Shown one piece after another: positions 1 to 5,887 of a stretch of 7,983 bases of DNA. Under the pieces are notes generated by a model. The model was not told the origin of the DNA and did no database searches. It saw only the letters and a program-made list of their open reading frames with translations. Source of the DNA: Gammaproteobacteria bacterium (GTDB lineage Bacteria; Pseudomonadota; Gammaproteobacteria; GRL18); assembly GCA_024511395.1 (NCBI GenBank), contig JANELJ010000089.1, positions 1-7,983 on the forward strand, written 5' to 3'. Position 1 is the stretch's first letter. Every line of letters starts with the position of its first letter. The position numbers and the translations under genes were made by a program.

Positions 1-224
1 GTAATTACCGGCTTTCTGTTCCGGATTCAGGCAAACATTATAGGCCGAACCTTTTCCATCATTGACCCAGTTATAGGTTTTCATGGTTTCAATCACAATA
101 GGTGGTAAATCTGCAGGAATGGCCAGTTCTCCCAACCTTTTGGAAATTCAGCATCGGATTCTGCTACTGCCAGAGTACTTATAGTCAGAAAGAAAAATCC
201 GCTTAAAACATATATCAGTTTCAT
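1..224 (-). pseudogene. Cytochrome P460-like secreted protein, 5' part, frameshifted
   Basis: The minus strand opens with an ATG at 224-222, preceded by GGAG at 234-231 with six bases between, a good ribosome site. The first ~21 residues (MKLIYVLSGFFFLTISTLAVA) form a typical Sec signal peptide, followed by a segment containing FPKGWENW. That frame then stops within a few codons. Shifting frame near 117-132 restores an open sequence to the window edge, reading IPADLPPIVIETMKTYNWVNDGKGSAYNV. FPKGWENW followed by KTYNWVNDGKGSAYNV resembles, from memory, the N-terminal half of small periplasmic cytochrome P460-type proteins. The heme motif (CxxCH) would lie beyond the window, so the family call is unconfirmed. 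Either a short deletion broke the gene, or the assembly has an indel here. It is divergent from the sigma-54 activator gene. Confidence 0.5.
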
Positions 225-455
225 AAAAAACTCCTTGATGGTATGGATTAGGACCAATAAACCCCGTCCCTAAATTATATTAACGGTAATTGCAATATTT
301 AGTTTAGATTTTTTTTTATTATTTCCTTACTTCCTGACAAAAAAGTCATATAATAAAATTGTCATGACAAAATTAACCTGTCAGACGGCTCACAGAAAAA
401 TAATGAAAGTTTTGAGTCTCTTTGAAATCGTTTTTATCCTGCTGGCATAACAAAC
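225..455. promoter_or_regulatory. Divergent promoter region between P460-like gene and sigma-54 activator
   Basis: This 231-base AT-rich gap separates two divergent genes. On the plus strand a perfect TATAAT lies at 349-354, with no good -35 box at 16-17 bases. A 12-base palindrome begins five bases after it. I found no GG-N10-GC sigma-54 promoter facing either gene. No clear Shine-Dalgarno precedes the activator ATG at 456. A 15-codon reading frame at 403-450 (MKVLSLFEIVFILLA) ends five bases before that ATG and could be a translated leader, but nothing else supports it. Confidence 0.45.
359..370. promoter_or_regulatory. Palindromic operator-like site TTGTCATGACAA
   Basis: This perfect 12-base palindrome sits where transcription from the TATAAT at 349-354 would begin. 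Its core TGTCATGACA recurs at 2215-2224 in the cluster upstream of the first sigma-54 promoter. A palindrome over the likely start site is a classic place for repression, so I infer that the activator binds here and limits its own synthesis. Another regulator could be responsible. Confidence 0.5.
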
Positions 456-1880
456 ATGAAAAAAGATCCTGATATCTGCAAACCTTCCTGCGATGATCTC
501 ATCAATCTGTTTACCGATCCTTTTGTCATTATTGACCGGCACTACCAGATAGTAGCCAGTAATAAGGCGTACCGTGAATCATTTAAAAACCAGAACAATA
601 TTGAAGGCAAATTCTGCTACGAAGTTTCCCATGGCTATGATTCACCCTGCAGCCAGCATGGTGAACACTGTCCATTGGAAACCATTATGCGCACCGGTAA
701 AGCCACCAGTGTACTGCATATCCATAAACACAATGGGGAAGAAGAACAGGTGCAGATCAGTGCCAGTCCCATTCATAATAACCTAGGTGAAATACACTAT
801 ATGGGTGAAACCATGGTGACCATTGCCCAGGAAGATAATGATCCACAGCTGCTGGTAGGACGAACCCCAGCCATTTTACGCCTGATCAGTATTCTGCACC
901 GGGTAGCACCCACCCAGTCCACCGTATTTATTGAGGGTGAAAGCGGTGTCGGTAAGGATTGTGTCGCCAACTATATTCATCACTATTCCAAGCGCAGGGA
1001 CAAACCCATGATTGTGGTGGACTGCGGTGCAATTGGTGAGACCCTGATTGAAAGTGAGTTATTCGGTTATGAAAAGGGCGCTTTTACCGGTGCCAACAAG
1101 CAGAAAATCGGCCTGATTGAATCCGCTGATGGCGGTACCCTGTTTATAGATGAAATTGGTGAACTATCACTGGATCTGCAGACCAAATTACTACGGGTAC
1201 TGGAAAGCGGCAGTATCCGGCGTATTGGCGGTACCCATTATTTTGATGTGGACGTACGGGTGATTGCAGCCACCAATCAGGATGTTAAAAAAATGGTGCA
1301 AAACGCTCAGTTCCGCCAGGACCTGTATTACCGGCTGGCAACTTTCCCAGTTTATGTCCCGCCGCTGCGGGAACGAAAAGAGGACATTCCCGCCATTGCA
1401 GAACATTTTTTACGCAAAATCAATGATGGACATTTGCATATACCTCTGCCCAATGACGTCATTGAAATTCTGTCATCTTATGATTTTCCCGGCAATATCC
1501 GGGAACTGCGCAATATTATTGAGCGTGCCGTGATTCTGGCAGCCGGTGATAAGATCACCGAAGAACACCTTACCATTGACCGTAATCCTCACCAAGTCCT
1601 GGAAAACGAACTGGATGATATGGATATTGATGATTTTCCTCGCCCCCATTCTATACCATTTAAATCTCACCAGACAGCACATCACAAATCACATGACCTG
1701 GGAATAACACCTCAAGCAAAACACAAAAAGAAATCCCGCAAACCGAATCTGGACACAATAAAACGCACCCTAGAATTCCATAACGGTCACCGCCTGTCAA
1801 CTGCTCAGGAGCTGGGTATCAGTGAACGCACCTTATATCGCTATCTGAAAAAAATTGAACAAATAGAAAACAGCTCCTAA
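456..1880 (+). CDS. Sigma-54-dependent transcriptional activator with N-terminal Cys-rich PAS domain
   Basis: This 474-residue bacterial enhancer-binding protein uses ATP hydrolysis to open RpoN promoters. Residues ~13-125 look like a PAS sensor with a Cys/His cluster (CYEVSH at 54-59, PC at 64-65, HGEHCPL at 68-74), which could bind a metal or heme or sense redox; there is no phospho-receiver domain. The AAA+ domain is complete: Walker A GESGVGKD (161-168), the sigma-54 contact loop GAFTGA (208-213), Walker B GTLFIDE (227-233), AATNQ (271-275), FRQDLYYRL (286-294) and GNIRELRN (346-353). A charged linker (~376-430), acidic first and then His/Lys-rich, precedes a Fis-type helix-turn-helix (~433-468, ending [15 protein letters not shown]). 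Just downstream are two sigma-54 promoters facing it, the probable targets. Family and mechanism are certain; the signal is unknown. Confidence 0.93.
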   Translation: MKKDPDICKPSCDDLINLFTDPFVIIDRHYQIVASNKAYRESFKNQNNIEGKFCYEVSHGYDSPCSQHGEHCPLETIMRTGKATSVLHIHKHNGEEEQVQISASPIHNNLGEIHYMGETMVTIAQEDNDPQLLVGRTPAILRLISILHRVAPTQSTVFIEGESGVGKDCVANYIHHYSKRRDKPMIVVDCGAIGETLIESELFGYEKGAFTGANKQKIGLIESADGGTLFIDEIGELSLDLQTKLLRVLESGSIRRIGGTHYFDVDVRVIAATNQDVKKMVQNAQFRQDLYYRLATFPVYVPPLRERKEDIPAIAEHFLRKINDGHLHIPLPNDVIEILSSYDFPGNIRELRNIIERAVILAAGDKITEEHLTIDRNPHQVLENELDDMDIDDFPRPHSIPFKSHQTAHHKSHDLGITPQAKHKKKSRKPNLDTIKRTLEFHNGHRLSTAQELGISERTLYRYLKKIEQIENSS

Positions 1881-1947
1881 TCATTCTGTCTTTGGGAGCA
1901 AGTTAGGCTGAGGAACTTTTAGATTATGGAGCAATAAATCAGCAGGC

Positions 1948-1994
1948 AAAAAAAAGCCCAACCAAAAAACCTTAAATCATTAAGGGGGCTGGGC
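1948..1994 (-). terminator. Intrinsic terminator, minus strand
   Basis: On the minus strand a two-part hairpin (GCCCA/TGGGC at 1956-1960 and 1990-1994; inner CCTTAA/TTAAGG at 1970-1975 and 1980-1985, loop of four) runs straight into eight Ts (1955-1948). The plus strand has no T run after the stem, so the terminator serves leftward transcription. It is therefore not a good terminator for the plus-strand activator gene ending at 1880. Confidence 0.75.
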
Positions 1995-2103
1995 AATCCT
2001 GACAACATAAAAATGTTAAAGCCTGAATTCAGCAAATGACACCGGATTCAGGTTATCGACTAAAAACGAAACAGAGCAATAACTCAGACACATTCCGTTC
2101 ATG
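1948..2103 (-). ncRNA. Predicted sigma-54-dependent small RNA 1 (~156 nt)
   Basis: No protein family is visible here. On the minus strand a strong -24/-12 promoter predicts a start near 2103, and an intrinsic terminator ends the transcript near 1948. Between them the RNA would have about 50 little-structured bases, a stem-loop (arms 2052-2046 and 2028-2022, CCTGAAT with ATTCAGG), a small AACAT/ATGTT stem-loop (2017-2004), then the terminator hairpin and eight Us, a layout common in Hfq-type regulatory RNAs. The upstream enhancer-like cluster and IHF-like site match sigma-54 control. It does not resemble GlmY, Qrr or CrcZ as I know them. Targets are unknown, and a leader RNA or very short peptide gene remains possible. 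Confidence 0.6.
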
Positions 2104-2110
2104 TCTTTTA

Positions 2111-2131
2111 TATAGCATACACTGTGCCAGC
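2111..2131 (-). promoter_or_regulatory. Sigma-54 (-24/-12) promoter P1
   Basis: Minus-strand CTGGCACAGTGTATGCT has GG (2128-2127) and GC (2116-2115) separated by exactly ten bases. The -24 element TGGCAC is perfect, and the -12 element ATGCT differs by one base from TTGCT. The predicted start is near 2103. The match to the RpoN consensus, together with upstream IHF-like and dyad sites and an activator gene next door, makes this a strong call. Confidence 0.75.
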
Positions 2132-2146
2132 TTTTTAAAAACCAGC

Positions 2147-2159
2147 TAACCTATTGATT
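2147..2159 (-). promoter_or_regulatory. IHF-binding site for P1
   Basis: Minus-strand AATCAATAGGTTA matches the IHF consensus WATCAANNNNTTR at every fixed position. It lies about 44-56 bases upstream of the predicted P1 start, between the promoter and the TGTCA/TGACA cluster, where IHF bends DNA to bring a bound activator to RpoN polymerase. A flanking A/T-rich stretch (2158-2195) is typical. Confidence 0.6.
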
Positions 2160-2198
2160 TATATTTATTGTTTAATTTTTTCAGAAAAGAAAATAAAC

Positions 2199-2267
2199 GA
2201 CATGACAGTTTTATTGTCATGACATTATTAAATATAAATGGTTTTGTTATAAGGCTGACATGACAGG
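2199..2267. promoter_or_regulatory. Upstream activator sites for P1 (TGTCATGACA cluster)
   Basis: Three related motifs crowd here: CATGACA at 2201-2207, the perfect palindrome TGTCATGACA at 2215-2224, and TGACATGACA at 2256-2265. The first two also form an inverted repeat CATGACA-N7-TGTCATG (2201-2221). They lie roughly 96-164 bases upstream of the predicted P1 start, the usual distance for enhancer sites of sigma-54 activators. The palindrome is shared with the activator's own promoter region, which supports that protein as the binder. Confidence 0.6.
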
Positions 2268-2308
2268 TAACAGGATTCAGGTAAAGATTTTTTGGGAAGA
2301 GGAAACTT

Positions 2309-2345
2309 AAAAAGGTACGGCTTACGGAGGGTTCGTAGGCCGTAC
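2309..2345 (-). terminator. Strong hairpin terminator of small RNA 2
   Basis: GTACGGCTTACG (2315-2326) faces CGTAGGCCGTAC (2334-2345) across a seven-base loop, pairing at 11 of 12 positions; the odd pair is A-C in the minus-strand RNA. On the minus strand the stem is followed by one C and five Ts (2313-2309), the form of an intrinsic terminator. On the plus strand no T run follows. Confidence 0.65.
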
Positions 2346-2400
2346 AAGAGCTTACACCGACAAAAAGAGGAAAGAGCATCAAATGCTCAAACTCTATGTA
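2309..2400 (-). ncRNA. Predicted sigma-54-dependent small RNA 2 (~92 nt)
   Basis: A second minus-strand -24/-12 promoter predicts a start near 2400, and a strong hairpin with a T run ends the RNA near 2309. A 5' stem-loop GAGCAT-TTG-ATGCTC (2388-2374) is followed by a pyrimidine-rich unpaired stretch containing TTTCCTC (about 2373-2367), and then the 12-base terminator stem with loop AACCCTC. Both C-rich segments could pair with Shine-Dalgarno sequences, a known mode for regulatory RNAs; that is inference. A TTG/ATG-started frame crosses the region but runs through the terminator and resembles nothing. Confidence 0.58.
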
Positions 2401-2410
2401 CTATTGTTAT

Positions 2411-2428
2411 AGCAATACACATGCCAGG
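2411..2428 (-). promoter_or_regulatory. Sigma-54 (-24/-12) promoter P2
   Basis: Minus-strand CTGGCATGTGTATTGCT has GG (2425-2424) and GC (2413-2412) exactly ten bases apart. It matches TGGCAYG-N4-TTGCW throughout. The predicted start is near 2400. This is the better -12 element of the two promoters, and it reads in the same direction as P1. Confidence 0.77.
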
Positions 2429-2449
2429 TTTTATAAAGTTATAATTTTA

Positions 2450-2462
2450 TAATATTATGATT
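2450..2462 (-). promoter_or_regulatory. IHF-like site for P2
   Basis: Minus-strand AATCATAATATTA matches the IHF consensus WATCAANNNNTTR except for one base. It lies about 50-62 bases upstream of the predicted P2 start, close to the offset of the perfect site at P1. The surrounding 2430-2500 is extremely A/T-rich, which raises the chance of a fortuitous match. Confidence 0.42.
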
Positions 2463-2544
2463 ATTATCTTATTGTTTTTAAAGTTATTTTAATTTTAACT
2501 CCTGGATAATTCCTGCACATTATACTGAGAACAGAACAAACCTA

Positions 2545-2584
2545 CATGTCACAATTGTCAGCCCATGTCATTTTTGACATGGGC
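2545..2584. promoter_or_regulatory. Upstream activator sites for P2, or plus-strand terminator
   Basis: CATGTCA (2545-2551), TTGTCA (2555-2560), CATGTCA (2564-2570) and TGACATG (2575-2581) repeat the half-site found upstream of P1. They lie about 145-184 bases upstream of the predicted P2 start, within enhancer range. The last two form a perfect ten-base inverted repeat (2561-2570 with 2575-2584), followed on the plus strand by ATTTTT, so this part could also be a plus-strand terminator. No plus-strand gene ends nearby, so I favour a binding site, possibly with both roles. Confidence 0.5.
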
Positions 2585-2609
2585 ATTTTTGTGTGCCTGG
2601 ATCGTGATG

Positions 2610-3492
2610 TTATTGTGTTGGTATAAGATAGGACTGAGCAAAGTCTTCTAGGGTATGAACCATGCCATACAGTGCTTTTTCAGTATATTCCAGGTTCAGG
2701 GGAATACTGTCAAATGAGTGCTGATCAATACACTCCCGCATCCCGGGTCTATCAAATCTGGCCGCATCCACCGTTTTTATTTCTGCAAAACTCATATAGC
2801 GGTTTTTCAGATAGGGATTAAACTGGGCAATAAGCACCTTCTGTTCAAGGGACAACTGTCGAAACAGGGTCAGCATTTTCTGCTCCACTTTTTGTAACTG
2901 ATCTTTAACCAGCACTTCATTGTCTAGGTATTCTTCCAGGTGATCGGGATCCATAGCCACCAGTTTGGGGCAATATAGATCACCAGCATTTTTACCAGCC
3001 GGGGATCCATCCAGAAACGCAGATCACTGCGGTGCTGACGGTCAATATAAATACCTTCTTCCAGTTGTTCCTTAATCCGGCAGTGGAATATACAATGATA
3101 AGGTAATGGTTTTATTTTCCAGTACCCTGGCCGACCCGTATAATCACATCAGCTTTATCCAGCATGATTTTCTGCTGTTCCGTTAACGGCTTTTGTATAT
3201 CACTCATATTCAGGTAAACCACGTCCGGTCTGACCACCTGATGAGCAACACTGGCAACAATCTCATATAGGGGTTCAATACTGACCACAATATTGGGCAA
3301 AGGATTATTGGACACCACCCCGAAAGCTTCCGTTTCGTCCTTCTCTGATCCGTATGCTGAAACTACAAACACCAGAAGCAGCGTTAGCAGCACCCACAAG
3401 ACAGCAGCAAATTGTTTTTTGAAAGAAAGGGTTTTGAATAAGTCACCCAGTGAAGACATTGTTATTTTAGTCTGCCAATCAGAATAATTCAT
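2610..3492 (-). pseudogene. ZnuA/TroA-like metal-binding periplasmic protein, frameshifted remnant
   Basis: The pieces align to the substrate-binding protein family of zinc/manganese ABC importers. An N-terminal membrane anchor (~residues 28-46 from the ATG at 3492) is followed by SIEPLYEIVASVA and ADVIIRVGQG. The frame breaks near 3123 (one extra base before LENKTITLSLYIPLP), again near 3077-3082 (before IKEQLEEGIYIDRQ...DLRFWMDPRLVKML), and near 2967 (before KLVAMDPDHLEEYL), then runs to a stop at 2610. About 20 residues expected between VGQG and TITLS appear missing. The usual metal-binding histidines are absent even where the reading is clear: the His-containing first-ligand motif is replaced by MSDIQKPL, and DPHxWLDP by DLRFWMDP. 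The ATG overlaps the polB stop by 14 bases, so it was translationally coupled; a second ATG 11 codons in is possible. Confidence 0.72.
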
Positions 3493-5881
3493 ATTGCGCC
3501 TGTATTACTTTTTCCAGTGAAGTATCTTGCAGCATCAGCAGGGCATCCACCACCGGTGCCAGCTGTTTTTCAATATAATGCTCATAATCCAGAGGCCAGT
3601 TATTATACTCTATTGGTTCTGCTCTGTGGGTGGTGATCACATATTCTATCCAGCCGCCTTGTTCATAGCGCCCCACCTGTCCCTGTTTTTCTCTGGCGTA
3701 GGCTTCTGCCTTAATGGCGGCCTGAGCATGAGGTGGGCAGTTTTTCTGATAATCAGCCAGTTTCTGCCTCAGCCGTTTACGGTAAATTAACTGCTCATCC
3801 AGTTCTCCGGCTTTCAAACGCAGGACAATATCCTTGAGATAGTCCTTATAGTCTTTATTATGAAACACTAGGTCATACAGTTCTTGCTGTACCGAGCGGG
3901 CCAGTGCTGTCCAGTCAGTGCGCACTGTTTCCAGTCCCTTGTAGATAATTTTATCCCTGCCGTTTCTGGCTATCAGACCGGCATAGCGTTTTTTACTGCC
4001 TTTTTCTGAGCCGCGAATGGTCGGCATAAAAAAGCGTTTAAAATGGGTTTCATATTCCATTTCCAGATAGGAATCGATTTGATACTGTTCCGATAATACC
4101 TGCTGCCAGTGACTATTAATGACAGCCACCAGTTTTTTACCTATTTGATCAGCCTGCTCATTGCTCATAGCCTCTCCCAGGGAGACAAAAACCGAATCGG
4201 TGTCACCGTAAATCACCTCATATCCCTGCTGCTCAATCAGTGTAACGGTCTGCTTAATGAGATCATGCCCGCGCATGGTAATGGAACTGGTCAGGCGGGC
4301 ATCATGCACCCGGCAGCCCGGTGTGCCCAGTACCCCATAAAAAGAATTCATAATGATTTTAATGGCCTGTGACAGGGTGGCATTATTATCTGCCCGGGCT
4401 TTATCCCTGGCATGCCACAGGGACTCAATAATTTCCGGCAATATGGCACCTTCTCTGGCAAAGCGTATGCCCTTATAACCGGAAATGGTTTCCTGCTCAC
4501 TTAAAACTCTGGCCTGCACAAAGGCATAAGGATCCACCTTAAAAGTACGGATAATGCTGGGGTACAGGCTTTTATAGTCCAGCACCAGCACACTGTCAAA
4601 CAGCCCCGGACGGGAGTTCATGACATAGCCGCCGGGTGCCGAGGCTGTATCACTCTGATCAGCGGCTCTGGAAGCCACAAAGCCCTTACGGTGCAGTCTG
4701 GGTAAATACTGATTATCAAAGGCAGCTACCGAGCCCCCGGTTCTGTCCATTTCCAGGCCGGTTAACCTTGCCCGTTCAATGGCAAAATTGATCAGATCGG
4801 TCTGTTTAAAAATATCCAGTACTAGCTGACAGTCTTCAATATTATATTGTGCCAGTGCCGTTTTACCTTCTCTAAACAGACGGCTGATTTCCCTGGCTTT
4901 ATACAGTGGATCATGATGAGCACCTGTACTTTTATCTGCAGAGGGGATCAGTTTACTCCGTCCCAGTAACTGACCAGCAACATAGTCCAAGGCAAAACTT
5001 TCAAAATTCCAGGTCGCGCTCTTTAAAGTATCAATGCCGTCCAGCACCACCCTGCCGGGAAGCAGCATAAAATAATGAGTCTGCTCAGTCTGAGCCTGGC
5101 GCCACACCGGTGTACTATTGCCGCGGCCAATGGACAGGGACAGGTTTAGACTATCCGCCTTACGCTGTAGAAAACGAAAATCAAAATTGATGACATTCCA
5201 GCCGATGATAATATCCGGATCCTGCTGCTGTATCAGCTCAATAAATCGTAGCAGCAATGCCTGTTCTGATACATGATATTCAATGTCTGTATCTTTATCA
5301 GATGTTTTTTTCGGACTACTGCCGCACATCAGACATATATACCAGTGCTCTGTCAGCAATGCAATGGAATACAGAGCCTGCGAATCGTAAGCTGTTTCTA
5401 TATCTAGGGACAGGACTTTTAATTTTGGCTGATAATCTGACGGTTTTATTTTGGGGTTACGGATCAGTGTGCCTGAGTCAGTGGGACAGAGAATTCTGGA
5501 TGAAGCGCTGATAAAGCGTTCCATCAAATAACGCTCAGTCGGTCGGATATCAGCTTCATAGCAGGCAATATTATGCTGCTGCAATATCTCCTTGGCTTGG
5601 TAAAGCTGCCGCTGGCTTTTAAAATAAATTCCACTGACCGGTTCATGATCAAAGTTCTTTAGTTCCAGCGCTTTGATACTGACCGGCAATTTTCCTGATA
5701 ATAGCTGCTCTACCCGTTGAGTATCCTGCTGACGGAAAAAAAAGACCGCCTGCTGGTTTTCTATCTGAACATTTAACGCCCCCAGATCGGTGCTGAACCA
5801 GAAATCCAGCAAGATACCTTTAGCAGTATCCTGCCACTGTCGAGTCAGTAAAAATGCGGGTATGGTTTGTAAATCTGACAT
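3479..5881 (-). CDS. polB: DNA polymerase II (family B)
   Basis: At 800 residues, this is close to E. coli Pol II (783), the translesion and repair-restart polymerase with 3'-5' proofreading. All key motifs are present. Exonuclease: SLDIET (Asp160, Glu162), GWNVINFDF (Asn232, Asp234), YNIEDC (Tyr346, Asp350). Polymerase: DYKSLYPSII (435-444, Asp435), KIIMNSFYG (508-516), YGDTDS (558-563, catalytic Asp560 and Asp562) and KKRYAGL (630-636). It should be active. The start ATG at 5881 is six bases after the oxyR stop, so the two are probably cotranscribed, and its stop overlaps the start of the ZnuA-like remnant. Only a weak ribosome site (AGAGAAG) lies upstream, inside oxyR, consistent with coupled translation. 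Coupling to oxyR suggests synthesis under peroxide stress; I infer this from position only. Confidence 0.96.
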   Translation of the reverse strand: MSDLQTIPAFLLTRQWQDTAKGILLDFWFSTDLGALNVQIENQQAVFFFRQQDTQRVEQLLSGKLPVSIKALELKNFDHEPVSGIYFKSQRQLYQAKEILQQHNIACYEADIRPTERYLMERFISASSRILCPTDSGTLIRNPKIKPSDYQPKLKVLSLDIETAYDSQALYSIALLTEHWYICLMCGSSPKKTSDKDTDIEYHVSEQALLLRFIELIQQQDPDIIIGWNVINFDFRFLQRKADSLNLSLSIGRGNSTPVWRQAQTEQTHYFMLLPGRVVLDGIDTLKSATWNFESFALDYVAGQLLGRSKLIPSADKSTGAHHDPLYKAREISRLFREGKTALAQYNIEDCQLVLDIFKQTDLINFAIERARLTGLEMDRTGGSVAAFDNQYLPRLHRKGFVASRAADQSDTASAPGGYVMNSRPGLFDSVLVLDYKSLYPSIIRTFKVDPYAFVQARVLSEQETISGYKGIRFAREGAILPEIIESLWHARDKARADNNATLSQAIKIIMNSFYGVLGTPGCRVHDARLTSSITMRGHDLIKQTVTLIEQQGYEVIYGDTDSVFVSLGEAMSNEQADQIGKKLVAVINSHWQQVLSEQYQIDSYLEMEYETHFKRFFMPTIRGSEKGSKKRYAGLIARNGRDKIIYKGLETVRTDWTALARSVQQELYDLVFHNKDYKDYLKDIVLRLKAGELDEQLIYRKRLRQKLADYQKNCPPHAQAAIKAEAYAREKQGQVGRYEQGGWIEYVITTHRAEPIEYNNWPLDYEHYIEKQLAPVVDALLMLQDTSLEKVIQAQYELF

Positions 5882-5887
5882 GACAGG

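Noticed and set aside
403..450. 15-codon leader peptide before the activator gene
   Set aside because: No ribosome site and no regulatory codon pattern; kept only as a remark in the promoter entry.
2042..2052. CCGGATTCAGG shared with 21-31 in the P460-like gene as a possible RNA-target pairing
   Set aside because: Both copies lie in the same sense on minus-strand transcripts, so they cannot pair with each other; likely coincidence.
2146..2382. 78-codon minus-strand reading frame in the intergenic region
   Set aside because: It begins with TTG/ATG inside a hairpin, has no ribosome site, reads through a strong terminator and P2's product, and resembles no family.
2271..2443. Plus-strand open frame with basic sequence (YGLRRVRRPYKSLHRQKEERA)
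   Set aside because: No ATG start or ribosome site, and the basic residues come from the hairpin sequence; probably chance.
5875..5887. CTGACATGACAGG at the oxyR-polB junction, identical to 2255-2267
   Set aside because: It includes the polB start codon and first codons; one 13-base match in about 8 kb is near chance, so I do not call a regulator site here.
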